A DNA stretch of 36,004 bases from an uncultured Clostridia bacterium (GTDB lineage: Bacteria > Bacillota > Clostridia > Christensenellales > Borkfalkiaceae). The translations under genes were made by a program, and so were the position numbers. Shown one piece after another: positions 1 through 8,968 of this stretch. The notes under the pieces were generated by a model. The model saw only the letters and a list, made by a program, of their open reading frames with translations, ran no database searches and was not told where the DNA came from. The stretch is taken from NCBI GenBank assembly GCA_947630035.1, contig CANRFW010000005.1, positions 1-36,004 of the forward strand, read 5' to 3'. Position 1 is the stretch's first letter. Each line of letters starts with the position of its first letter.

Positions 1-106
1 TTGCCTTGTGCTCTTTCTCTCGCAAAATTCCTCAGAAAATCTTCCCGCTTTTTACTTGACTTTTATTTGCAGGTCTTCCATTGGTTTATATTTTACCCCC
101 CGCCCG

Positions 107-1516
107 TCAGCGTTCATAGAGACGCAGCGCCTTGGGCAGGTGGTTTTTTACGACCCCATTCACGCATTTTCCTATCCCGAGGGGGAATTCCTCGACGCAG
201 ACGACGCACCAGCCCTCCCCGATCTCCGCCTCCGCCGTTTCGCCGCGGAGGTACTTTTTCGCCTCCTCGCGGGAGAAATGAACCTTGCGGCGGGCGTCTT
301 TGCCGAACGCCATCGCGAGCGCATGGGCGGGCTTGAAAATTTTGCCGTCCCACTCCCCGAGTTCCACGCCGAGACGAAGAAGGCTTGTCCCCGAAAGATC
401 GGGCATGCCCGCGGGGACAAGGTACATTCTTCCGTCTGCGAGCGTCGTAATGTCGCCCTTCGGGGGAGTGAGGAAAAAGTCCTCCGCAAAGGCGCGGAAG
501 GCGCGCTCCGCCTGTGCGTTTTTCTGCAGGGGGAAGGGCTTGAAAGAAGATCGGGGGCGGACCCTCACCCCTACCCCTCCCCCTGGCGCAGGGGGAGGGC
601 AAGATGCTCCTACCGGCGCAGGGGGAGGGCAAGATGCTCCTACCGGCGCAAGGGGAGGGCAAGATGCCCCTACCGATGCAGGGTTCTTTTCGAGCAGGGC
701 GCAGAAGTGGCCCTCGCCGCGGAAGGTGTGGGGGTAGAGTTTGCGCATTGCGACGAGTGCAAATTCGGGGTGGCGCTTCAAAAAGTCCTCGACCTGCCAC
801 TCGTCCTCCTCCTCGGCAAAGGTGCAGGTGGAATAGAGGAGCTGCCCGCCGTCTGCAACCGTTTGCGCCGCGTCGTCCAAAATACCGCGCTGGCGCGCCG
901 CGCACCGTGCGACATTCTCCTCGCTCCATTCGGGAATGGCGTTTTCCTCCTTCTTGAACATGCCCTCCCCCGAGCAGGGAGCGTCGACGAGGACGAGGTC
1001 GAAATAGGAGGGAAAGCGGGCGGCGAGCGTCTCGGGCTTCGCGCTGACAACGGCGCAGTTCGCAATGCCCATGCGTTCGACGTTCTGCAGCAGAATTTTC
1101 GCCCGCGCGTAGTTCACCTCGTTGGCGACGAGAATGCCCTCCCCCGCCATCTGTGCGGCGATATGCGTCGTCTTGCCCCCGGGTGCGGCGCAGAGATCGA
1201 GAACGCGCCCCTTGTTGAGGTCTGCCGCCATGCTCCCGACCGTCATCGCCGAGGGTTCCTGTACGTAATACAGCCCCGCAAAGTGGTAGGGATCCGCCCC
1301 GGGCTTCTCCTCGCCGATATACATGCAGGCGGGGTCGTCCCCTATCCTCTCCCCGAGGGGGAAGGGGGCGCGGCGGATAAATTCCTCTGCGGAAATTTTC
1401 AGCGTGTTCACGCGGAGGCCCTTATGGGGAGAATGTTCGTAAGATGCCAAAAAGGCGGGAAAATCTTCTCCCAGCCTCTCTTTCATGCGATTCAAAAATG
1501 CCTTGGGCAGGTTCAT
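107..1516 (-). CDS. rsmF: NOL1/NOP2/Sun-family 16S rRNA m5C methyltransferase (RsmF-like)
   Basis: Protein MNLPKAFLNRMKERLGEDFPAF... with SAM-binding 'VLDLCAAPGGKTTHIA', 'LVDAPCSGEGMF' and 'YSTCTF' motifs. ATG at 1516 overlaps the stop of the upstream exonuclease gene (ATGA). Contains an internal low-complexity insertion (VGASCPPPAP repeats). Confidence 0.9.
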   Translation of the reverse strand: MNLPKAFLNRMKERLGEDFPAFLASYEHSPHKGLRVNTLKISAEEFIRRAPFPLGERIGDDPACMYIGEEKPGADPYHFAGLYYVQEPSAMTVGSMAADLNKGRVLDLCAAPGGKTTHIAAQMAGEGILVANEVNYARAKILLQNVERMGIANCAVVSAKPETLAARFPSYFDLVLVDAPCSGEGMFKKEENAIPEWSEENVARCAARQRGILDDAAQTVADGGQLLYSTCTFAEEEDEWQVEDFLKRHPEFALVAMRKLYPHTFRGEGHFCALLEKNPASVGASCPPLAPVGASCPPPAPVGASCPPPAPGGGVGVRVRPRSSFKPFPLQKNAQAERAFRAFAEDFFLTPPKGDITTLADGRMYLVPAGMPDLSGTSLLRLGVELGEWDGKIFKPAHALAMAFGKDARRKVHFSREEAKKYLRGETAEAEIGEGWCVVCVEEFPLGIGKCVNGVVKNHLPKALRLYER

Positions 1517-2469
1517 AAACTTTCGAGCGCCGCGGAGACCTGCTCGAGGGGGAGAAACGCCGCCCCGCCCGCAAGGGCGTTCTGGTAGCGGGGGCCCCCT
1601 TCGTCCCGCGCGACGTACACATTGCACTCCCCGGGGTGGGAGGTATACTTCCCGCCCGAGGCGAAGATGGAGGAGACGAGCTTCACGGAGATCGCGGTAT
1701 CGTCCTCCACGTCCCGCGAGAAGCAGAACACTTTGCCCTCGAGGGCGCCCCCCTTCTTGCGGCGGTGCATGTATTTATTCACATAGCGGTAGAACTGTTC
1801 GTGCGCCTTGGCGTGGGCGATCTTCTTCTCCGTCCTCTCGGCGTAATACTCCTTCTGCCCCTCCGAGACGGGGGGGAGGATCCTGTAATCCCCGATCCTG
1901 CCCGCGCGGATGGCGTACCGCTCGATGAGGCCCTTTACATCGGTATTCTCCCGCTTGCAGAGCGCCTCGCACACCCGCATGGTGGCGTATGCGTCGTCCA
2001 CGGCACGGTGGGGGGTGAACTCCACGCCGAGTTCCTCCGCCATGGCGCCCAGCCCGCATTGGCGGCTGAAGCACTTCTCGGTGTTCATGTAGAAGAACTG
2101 CGTATCCTGAAAGAGGAAGCGGAAGGAGGGAAGTTTGTAGCGCTTGGTCTCGAGGTTGAGATAGTTCACGTCGTTGATGGTCGCATGCCCGAAGACGATG
2201 GTATCCTTCCCCTCGAGGAGGCGCTTGATCCTGCCGTAGTGGGCGGGGAAGGTGGGGTACTTTTTGAAGTCCTCGTACTCATAGGGAAGCACGATCCCCT
2301 CTCCCCCCTTGCGGTCGGTGAGGTGGAATTTGCCGCGGGGGTTCATGAGAATATCCTCCCGCTCCTCGACCTCGAAGTTTTCGTTCGTCACGACGTACCC
2401 GAAGGCGCACATTTTCGCCACGCTCTTGAAGACGCAGGCGCACTCGATATCGAAAAAGACGTACCTCAC
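1513..2469 (-). CDS. DnaQ-like 3'-5' exonuclease with a C-terminal BRCT-like region
   Basis: N-terminal 'MRYVFFDIECA' (DxE), 'FGHATINDV' and 'HRAVDDAYATM' (HxxxD) exonuclease motifs. C-terminal 'LEGKVFCFSRDVEDDT...VSSIFASGGKYTSHPGECNVYVA' resembles BRCT. Confidence 0.8.
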   Translation of the reverse strand: MRYVFFDIECACVFKSVAKMCAFGYVVTNENFEVEEREDILMNPRGKFHLTDRKGGEGIVLPYEYEDFKKYPTFPAHYGRIKRLLEGKDTIVFGHATINDVNYLNLETKRYKLPSFRFLFQDTQFFYMNTEKCFSRQCGLGAMAEELGVEFTPHRAVDDAYATMRVCEALCKRENTDVKGLIERYAIRAGRIGDYRILPPVSEGQKEYYAERTEKKIAHAKAHEQFYRYVNKYMHRRKKGGALEGKVFCFSRDVEDDTAISVKLVSSIFASGGKYTSHPGECNVYVARDEGGPRYQNALAGGAAFLPLEQVSAALESL

Positions 2470-3749
2470 GAGACCTTGATCTCCGTTTTGCCGCCCATGT
2501 AGGGACGGAGAACTTCGGGGATCTCCACGCTGCCGTCGGCGCGGAGGTGGTTTTCGAGGAAGGCGATGAGCATGCGGGGCGGGGCGACCACCGTGTTGTT
2601 GAGGGTGTGCGCGTATGCCGACCCCTTCTCCGTTTTATAGCGGATATTGAGCCTTCTCGCCTGCGCATCGGTTAGGTTGGAACAGCTCCCAACTTCGAAA
2701 TATTTCTTCTGGCGGGGAGACCATGCCTCCACGTCGCAGCTGCGGTATTTGAGGTCGGCAAGGTCCCCCGAGCAGCACTCGAGGGTGCGGACGGGGATCC
2801 CCATGGAGACGAAGAGTTCCACGGTGTAATTCCACATTTTTTCGTACCACGCCTCGCTCTCCTCGGGCTTGCAGATGACGATCATCTCCTGCTTTTCGAA
2901 TTGGTGGATGCGGTAGATGCCCCTCTCCTCGATGCCGTGCGCCCCCTTCTCCTTGCGGAAACAGGGAGAATAGCTCGTGAGCGTCAAAGGAAGTTGTTTT
3001 TCCTCGAGGGTCTGTCCCATGAATCTGCCGATCATGGAATGCTCGGAGGTGCCGATGAGATACAGGTCCTCCCCCTCGATCTTATACATCATGCCGTCCA
3101 TCTCCTCGAAACTCATCACCCCCGAGACGACGGAGGAGCGGATCATGTAGGGAGGAATGACGTAGGTAAAGCCCTTCTCTATCATGAAGTCGCGGGCGTA
3201 GGTGAGGACGGCGGAGTGCAGCCGCGCAATGTCCCCCGTGAGGTAATAGAACCCCTGCCCGCTCGTGCGCCTTGCGCTGTCGATATCGATGCCGCCGAGT
3301 TTCTCGAGAATATCGAGGTGGTAGGGAATTTCGAAATCGGGGACACGGGGTTCCAAAAACCGCACCCCTTCCACATTTTCGGAGTCGTCTTTGCCGATGG
3401 GTGTATCCTTGGAAATAATGTTGGGGATGCGCATCATCACGCCTTGGAGCTTTTCGGAGACCTCCGCCGTCTCCTTCTCGATCTCGGCGAGCCGCTCGGC
3501 GTTCCTTTCCACCTGCGCCTTGACCGCGTTCGCCTCCTCCGTCTTCTTCTCCCGCATCAAAAGCCCGATCTGCTTGGAGAGGGCGTTGCGAGAAGCGCGG
3601 AGGGCATCCCCCTCCGTCCGGAGAGCGCGGTACTTTGCGTCGAGGGCGAGCGCCTCGTCCACGAGGGGAAGTTTGCGGTCCTGAAACTTTTTTCTGATAT
3701 TTTCTCTCACGAGTTCGGGCTGGCTGCGGAGCAGCGCAATGTCGATCAT
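2466..3749 (-). CDS. serS: Seryl-tRNA synthetase
   Basis: MIDIALLRSQPELVRENIRKKF... N-terminal coiled-coil arm and class II motifs ('GTSEHSMIGRFMGQTL', 'PCFRKEKGAHGIEERGIYRIHQFEKQEM', 'NNTVVAPPRMLIAFLENH'). RBS AAAGAGGT precedes the ATG at 3749. Confidence 0.97.
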   Translation of the reverse strand: MIDIALLRSQPELVRENIRKKFQDRKLPLVDEALALDAKYRALRTEGDALRASRNALSKQIGLLMREKKTEEANAVKAQVERNAERLAEIEKETAEVSEKLQGVMMRIPNIISKDTPIGKDDSENVEGVRFLEPRVPDFEIPYHLDILEKLGGIDIDSARRTSGQGFYYLTGDIARLHSAVLTYARDFMIEKGFTYVIPPYMIRSSVVSGVMSFEEMDGMMYKIEGEDLYLIGTSEHSMIGRFMGQTLEEKQLPLTLTSYSPCFRKEKGAHGIEERGIYRIHQFEKQEMIVICKPEESEAWYEKMWNYTVELFVSMGIPVRTLECCSGDLADLKYRSCDVEAWSPRQKKYFEVGSCSNLTDAQARRLNIRYKTEKGSAYAHTLNNTVVAPPRMLIAFLENHLRADGSVEIPEVLRPYMGGKTEIKVS

Positions 3750-3867
3750 AGCGGCACCTCTTTGTTGCTGTTTCATTCATTATACAACTTTTTGCGCAAA
3801 AAGGCAACGCTTTGCCGCGCGCTTCGGGCGTTTGTCCGAAAAAAATCGCAAACATATAAAAGTTTTT

Positions 3868-3896
3868 TTGACTTTTCGCGCGCGCTCGTGTATAAT
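3868..3896 (+). promoter_or_regulatory. Sigma-A type promoter TTGACT-N17-TATAAT upstream of the P-type ATPase
   Basis: TTGACT at 3868-3873, exact 17-nt spacer, TATAAT at 3891-3896, followed by the CDS at 3935. Confidence 0.8.
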
Positions 3897-3934
3897 ATAG
3901 AAAAAGACGGAAGCTCTCCGCCCGTGAGGATACC

Positions 3935-6550
3935 TTGAGAAAAAAGATCACCGCGATCGAACCCGTGCCCGAACCCGTCCCCGAAGAGACGGCAGAGACG
4001 GAACCCGAAGCGAAAGAACAGCCCGAACAGGAAGAACGGCCCGAGAAGAATTTCTCTTCCCGCGTACTCGAACGCGGGGCGACCGCCGCAACACAGGACG
4101 AAAAGCGGAAGAAACTCATGAAGGACTTCCGCAAGGCGAAGCATATCCCCTCCGAGACGGAGGTGGACCGCTTCACGCCCGATTTGGACAAGGGCCTCAC
4201 CGAGGAACAGGTGGAGACCCGCTTCAACCAATTCCTCTTCAACGACGTCAACAAGAAGTACTCCAAGTCCTATGCGAGCATCTTCGTCGGCAATATCTGC
4301 ACCTTCTTCAATTTGCTCTGCGTCGTCGTTGCCGCCGCCCTCCTCTTCGGCACCACCGCAAAATACACGCAGTACCTCTTCGTCGTCATCTTCTCGGCGA
4401 ACCTCCTCATCGGCATCGTGCAGGAGATCATCGCGAAGAAGCAGATCGATAAGCTCTCCGTCCTCGTCTCCTCCACCGTAAAGGTGATGCGCGGCGGGGT
4501 CAAGACGGAGGTCCCCCTGCGGGAGATCGTCCTCGACGACGTCATCTTCCTCGAAGCGGGACAGCAGATCCCCGCCGACTGCGTCCTTGCGGAGGGGGTC
4601 GTCGAGGTCAACGAATCTCTTTTAACGGGCGAATCCATCCCCGTAAAGAAGGCGATCGGCGATATGCTCTATGCGGGGTCCTTCGTCTCGAGCGGCTCCT
4701 GCCTCGTCCGCGCCGACAAGGTGGGCAAGAACACCTACCTCAACTCCCTCACCTCCAAGGCGAAGAAGTATAAGAAGCCGCGGTCGGAGATCATGAACTC
4801 CATCCGCCTCTTCATCCGCGTGATCGCCTGCCTCATCCCCGTCGTCGCGGGCCTCATGTTCTGGGTCAACTGGGGACAGACGGGCGGCGATCTCGACCAC
4901 TCCATCCAATACACCGCCTCCGTCGTCATCGGCATGATCCCCTCGGGACTTCTCCTCCTCACCTCTCTCGCGATGGCGCTCGGCGTCATCCGCCTCGGGA
5001 AGAAGCACACCCTCGTGCAGGACCTCTATTCTCTCGAGATGCTCGCCCGCGTCAACGTCCTCTGTCTCGACAAGACGGGCACCATCACGGACGGGCGGAT
5101 GGCCGTAAACGACTGCATGCTCCTGAACTCCTACACCGACCAGCCGGTGGATGAGATCATGGCGAGCATGCTCGCCGCCCTCGACGACAACAACCAGACC
5201 TCCATTGCCCTGAAGGCGCGGTTCGGGCAGGACGGCACCATGCAGCCGACCGCCATCCTCCCCTTCTCCTCCAAGCGCAAACTCTCCGCCGTCTCCTTCG
5301 GGGAGATCGGCACCTATGTGATGGGCGCGCCCGAATTTGTCCTCCGCCCCATGCCGCCCAAGATCGAGCGCATCGTCAAGCAATATGCCCAGACGGGGCT
5401 GCGCGTCCTCGTGCTTGCCTACTCCCCCGCACAGATCTCGGGGGAACGGCTCCCCTCCATCCTGCGCCCCGCCGCCATCATCACCCTCGCCGACAATGTG
5501 CGCGAGGACGCGGTGGAGACCATCAAGTGGTTCCGCGAGATCAAGATCATCTCGGGCGACAACCCCGTCACCGTCTCCGAAGTCGCCCGCCGCGTGGGGG
5601 TGAAAGACGCCGCGAACTACGTCTCCCTCGACGGGCTGAGCGAATCGGAGGTGGAGAGCGTTGCCTCCAAGTACACCGTGTTCGGCAGGGTCACCCCCGA
5701 ACAGAAGGCGATCCTCGTCCGCGCCATCAAGAAGCAGGGCTCGACCGTCGCCATGACGGGGGACGGCGTCAACGATATCCTCGCCCTGAAGGAAGCGGAC
5801 TGCGCGATCTCCGTCGCCTCGGGCGCGGAGGCGGCACGGAATGTCTCCCACCTCGTCCTCACCGACAACAACTTCCTCTCCCTCCCCTCCGTCGTCTATG
5901 AGGGGAGAAGGGTCATCAACAACATTAAGTCGAGCGCCTCCCTCTATATCATGAAGACGCTCTTCACCGCCCTCCTCGCGATCATCTGCGCCTGCATGCG
6001 CTCCCCCTATTTCTTCACGACGGACAACATGCTCCTCTTCGAGACCCTCGTTGCCGCCGTGCCCTCCCTCGTCATCTCACTGCAACCGAACAAGACGAGG
6101 GTCAAGGGGAAGTTTATTCTCTACGTCCTCTCGCGAAGTATCCCCGGGGCTCTGACCCTCATCCTGTGCGTGATGGCGACCTACCTCGGCATCCAACTCA
6201 TGCCCGACCAGCTCGGCGCCTTCCGCATTGCGTTTGAATTGCGGGGAGAGACGAAGATGCTCGTCAACCCCCTCATGACCCTCTCCATCACCTTCGGCGG
6301 GCTCGTGATGCTCTTCCGCATCCTCCAGCCCTTCGACGTGGTGCGCGGGTGCGTGTATGCCCTCTCCTTGGGGCTGAGTATCGTCATTCTCTCGGTGCCC
6401 GTCCTCGGCGGGTTCATCTATGAGGCGTGGCCGCAGGTCGCCCACACCCTCTCCGTGACGCAGGTTTTGTATCTCCTCTGCGTCCTGCTCGCGGCCTTCC
6501 CCGTCTCCAAGGCGCTGACCAAAGTCTGCGACCTCATGAATCCCGACTGA
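3935..6550 (+). CDS. Cation-translocating P-type ATPase (HAD-IC family)
   Basis: 'LTGESIPVKKA', 'LCLDKTGTITDGRM' (DKTGT phosphorylation site), 'MTGDGVNDILALKEADCAIS' and multiple TM segments. TTG start after GAGGATACC. Confidence 0.93.
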   Translation: MRKKITAIEPVPEPVPEETAETEPEAKEQPEQEERPEKNFSSRVLERGATAATQDEKRKKLMKDFRKAKHIPSETEVDRFTPDLDKGLTEEQVETRFNQFLFNDVNKKYSKSYASIFVGNICTFFNLLCVVVAAALLFGTTAKYTQYLFVVIFSANLLIGIVQEIIAKKQIDKLSVLVSSTVKVMRGGVKTEVPLREIVLDDVIFLEAGQQIPADCVLAEGVVEVNESLLTGESIPVKKAIGDMLYAGSFVSSGSCLVRADKVGKNTYLNSLTSKAKKYKKPRSEIMNSIRLFIRVIACLIPVVAGLMFWVNWGQTGGDLDHSIQYTASVVIGMIPSGLLLLTSLAMALGVIRLGKKHTLVQDLYSLEMLARVNVLCLDKTGTITDGRMAVNDCMLLNSYTDQPVDEIMASMLAALDDNNQTSIALKARFGQDGTMQPTAILPFSSKRKLSAVSFGEIGTYVMGAPEFVLRPMPPKIERIVKQYAQTGLRVLVLAYSPAQISGERLPSILRPAAIITLADNVREDAVETIKWFREIKIISGDNPVTVSEVARRVGVKDAANYVSLDGLSESEVESVASKYTVFGRVTPEQKAILVRAIKKQGSTVAMTGDGVNDILALKEADCAISVASGAEAARNVSHLVLTDNNFLSLPSVVYEGRRVINNIKSSASLYIMKTLFTALLAIICACMRSPYFFTTDNMLLFETLVAAVPSLVISLQPNKTRVKGKFILYVLSRSIPGALTLILCVMATYLGIQLMPDQLGAFRIAFELRGETKMLVNPLMTLSITFGGLVMLFRILQPFDVVRGCVYALSLGLSIVILSVPVLGGFIYEAWPQVAHTLSVTQVLYLLCVLLAAFPVSKALTKVCDLMNPD

Positions 6551-6563
6551 CAAACGCAAAAGC

Positions 6564-6607
6564 AATGCGCCGTGCCGCCCGCAAATTGCGGGCGGCACGG
6601 CGCATTT
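6564..6607. terminator. Bidirectional hairpin between convergent genes (P-type ATPase and metallophosphoesterase)
   Basis: Near-perfect inverted repeat AATGCGCCGTGCCGCCCGCAA-a-TTGCGGGCGGCACGGCGCATT followed by TT, between two convergent CDS. Confidence 0.8.
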
Positions 6608-6629
6608 TGTATACATGGGGTGAGATTTT

Positions 6630-7403
6630 CTACAATTTTATCGTGAGAATGGGCACATGGGGCCGATTGTTGAAGCGGAACGGGAAGCGGCTTTTGCCCA
6701 AGCCGCGGGAGACGATCATCCTTGTTTTGCCCATGCGGTACTCGCCCGACGTATATTTGGGGAAAAGCCCCTGTCCGGGCGCGTACAGCCCCCGCCCGAA
6801 GAGGCGGATCTGCCCGCCGTGCGCATGCCCCGCGAGGATGAGATCGGGGTCCTTCGCGGCGTACCGCGCGAACCGCTCGGGGTGATGGGCGAGGAGGAGG
6901 GTGAAGTCCCGCGCGCCCTCCGAGGGGGTGTAGTCGCTCCCCGGGAGGACCCCCGCGATCGCGAGCCGCCGTCCGCCGTAGACGAGGTAAAAGGTCTCGT
7001 CTTCGAGAACATGGACGCCGCGGGCGCGGAGAGAGGCGCAGACGGTGCGGTCCGCGCAGCACTTCTCGTGGTTGCCGGGCACGAAGTAGACGGGGAATTT
7101 TGCGGCAAGCGCGGACATGAATTCGTAACCCCCGCTCCCCTCCGCCCGCTGGTTGCGGCAAATGAGATCCCCCGTGAACGCCACGAAGTCCACCTTTCGC
7201 CGCCCGAGTTCTTCGATGAGACGGGCGCAATCGACCGAACGGCGCGGGAAATGGAGATCGGAGAGGTGGGCGACGCGCACCTCCGCGTCCCCCTCGCCGA
7301 AGGAGAACTCCTCGTAATCGATATTCCAATTGTCCACGAAGACCGCGGCGAGAAAGATGAGAACCGCCGCCGCGCCGCACACCGCCAAAATCGCTGCAAC
7401 CAT
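6630..7403 (-). CDS. Membrane-anchored metallophosphoesterase (calcineurin-like, YaeI type)
   Basis: N-terminal TM anchor MVAAILAVCGAAAVLIFLAAVF. Motifs 'AHLSDLHFPR' (DxH), 'FTGDLICR' (GD), 'VPGNHEK' (GNHE), 'LLAHHPE' and 'AGHAHGGQIRL' (GHxHGGQ). Confidence 0.93.
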   Translation of the reverse strand: MVAAILAVCGAAAVLIFLAAVFVDNWNIDYEEFSFGEGDAEVRVAHLSDLHFPRRSVDCARLIEELGRRKVDFVAFTGDLICRNQRAEGSGGYEFMSALAAKFPVYFVPGNHEKCCADRTVCASLRARGVHVLEDETFYLVYGGRRLAIAGVLPGSDYTPSEGARDFTLLLAHHPERFARYAAKDPDLILAGHAHGGQIRLFGRGLYAPGQGLFPKYTSGEYRMGKTRMIVSRGLGKSRFPFRFNNRPHVPILTIKL

Positions 7404-7409
7404 ACCTCC

Positions 7410-7439
7410 ATTATACGCGCCCGCGGGAGATTTCGTCAA
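7410..7439 (-). promoter_or_regulatory. Promoter TTGACG-N18-TATAAT for the metallophosphoesterase
   Basis: Minus strand TTGACG (7439-7434), 18-nt spacer, TATAAT (7415-7410), only 6 nt before the ATG at 7403. Confidence 0.6.
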
Positions 7440-7450
7440 GCATATGACCG

Positions 7451-7484
7451 AAAAAGAGCCGCCCGCGTTTCCTGCGCGGACGGC
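7451..7484 (-). terminator. Rho-independent terminator at the end of the VWA/MoxR operon
   Basis: Minus strand GCCGTCCGCG-caggaaa-CGCGGGCGGC stem followed by TCTTTTTC. Confidence 0.7.
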
Positions 7485-7519
7485 CGGATTCTGTTTTACT
7501 CGCTGCGGCCCTTAAAATA

Positions 7520-8968
7520 CTATGATGCGTAGTATCCCACAACAAAGAGCCACATGTCTTCCTCGGCGGCGTTCAGACCAATGCCCTCTGCCGAGCCGTT
7601 GCCGTCGTTGAACAGCGATTGTCCCTGCGCATACTCCTGCAGGAAGATGCGCAGTTCCTCCGTAAGCGGGTGAGCGCCGTTCAAATCGCAATGCACCGAA
7701 TAATACTTGTCGCCGGAGACGGGGATCCCGTCGAAATCCCAAGGATCGTCGCTCGTCATATTTCTTCCGATGAAGTTCGTGTAATCCTTATTGTTAAAGC
7801 GCAATGGCACCAGTTGGTACATAAAACCGCTGTCGAGTACCTCGCTCGGCGCCCCGATGAGAGCGCGGAGAACGGCGCCGTAACTGCCGTCCGCATTGAG
7901 TTTATGCCAATAACCGTCGCCGCCGTCTTTCTCCTCCCAAAGCCCGTAGAGCGGCTTACCGTTCTCGTCCTTTGTGGTGAGGACCCTGCCTGTATCGGCA
8001 TAGGCATACCGCCATGTCCCCTCGGGGGTGGACTGCACGCCGGTCCTGCGGTTGTTCGACAGATCGAAAGGCCCCTCGGCAACCATCTCTTCGGGATTTC
8101 CGCCTGGGAGAACATAGTTGCCCACGCGTTCGACGGTGAAGTCTACGGTGACGGGATAGGAGCCTTTTGTCTCCGCAAAGATGCGGAAATAAAAGACGTT
8201 TTGGATCTCTTCCTGGCTGAGCCTGAAAGTCAGTTTGAAATTTTTGGTATAGGTGGAACTTGCGCCCCCGCCGTCCGCTTCATAGTCCGGCGAAGAGGCA
8301 TTGATATAGCCGCTTCCGTTCCCGTGGTAGACGATCACTTTCGGGTTGACCTCGTTTGCCGAAATATCCACCCATGATTGTACGACAAGCTCCCCCGCGT
8401 AATCTGGACTGTACTGATACCAATGATCCGTAGTCCCCTCTTCAAACGTTGCACGATAGGTGCCGAGCTTGCTGAAAACATCGAAATGGATAATATCGCC
8501 CTTATCGCTCCTCCCATAATCCGGCTTCGCGGGATTGAGGATGGTGAGAAGTTCAACGGTTATCGCCCTGTGGAAATTATCCGCAGTATAGCCGTTGCAG
8601 TTATATGTGTAGCCCGAGGGAACGGGGCTGATGGTCACCTGATATTCGCCGTCGAGCCCGTCGGTACAGGTGGCGACGCCGATCTCGTTGAATTGCGCCG
8701 TATAGGAGTCGCCGTCCACCCCTTTCCACTGGGCATAGACGGGCGTCGAGGGGAAGAAAGGCTGATCCTCGTCCACGACAAGACGCACCGTAAACGCGCT
8801 CTCCTGTTCGGAGGGATCGGGCGTTGTCGGATCATCGGGATTGTCCTCGGGGGGAAGATCGGGCAATTCCGGCGGCGTGGTCGGCGGAGAGAAAAATCCG
8901 CAACCCGCGCAAAAGAGAAGGGCAAGCGCCGCCGCGACGATCGCAGAAAGCCGCCTCAAACTTTTCAT
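7520..8968 (-). CDS. Secreted lipoprotein of unknown function (482 aa)
   Basis: Signal peptide plus lipobox MKSLRRLSAIVAAALALLFCAGC, then a Pro/Asp-rich linker. Start overlaps the upstream gene stop (8965-8968, ATGA). No family recognised. Confidence 0.8.
   Translation of the reverse strand: MKSLRRLSAIVAAALALLFCAGCGFFSPPTTPPELPDLPPEDNPDDPTTPDPSEQESAFTVRLVVDEDQPFFPSTPVYAQWKGVDGDSYTAQFNEIGVATCTDGLDGEYQVTISPVPSGYTYNCNGYTADNFHRAITVELLTILNPAKPDYGRSDKGDIIHFDVFSKLGTYRATFEEGTTDHWYQYSPDYAGELVVQSWVDISANEVNPKVIVYHGNGSGYINASSPDYEADGGGASSTYTKNFKLTFRLSQEEIQNVFYFRIFAETKGSYPVTVDFTVERVGNYVLPGGNPEEMVAEGPFDLSNNRRTGVQSTPEGTWRYAYADTGRVLTTKDENGKPLYGLWEEKDGGDGYWHKLNADGSYGAVLRALIGAPSEVLDSGFMYQLVPLRFNNKDYTNFIGRNMTSDDPWDFDGIPVSGDKYYSVHCDLNGAHPLTEELRIFLQEYAQGQSLFNDGNGSAEGIGLNAAEEDMWLFVVGYYAS

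Noticed and set aside
1-106. Possible promoter TTGACT...TTTATATTTT at the window start
   Set aside because: Spacing between the -35-like and -10-like elements (about 24 nt) is too long, and context beyond the window is missing.
601-683. Three regularly spaced 30-bp repeats considered as a mini-CRISPR array
   Set aside because: Repeats are directly contiguous with no unique spacers, lie in frame inside rsmF, and there are no cas genes.
8-1588. 526-aa plus-strand ORF and overlapping 111-aa ORF
   Set aside because: Antisense to rsmF; includes the repeat translated as RRGRARCSYRR, no domain.
3773-4266. Minus-strand ORFs extending serS upstream (394 aa, 152 aa)
   Set aside because: They run antisense through the P-type ATPase 5' end and its promoter. 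The serS start with RBS is at 3749.
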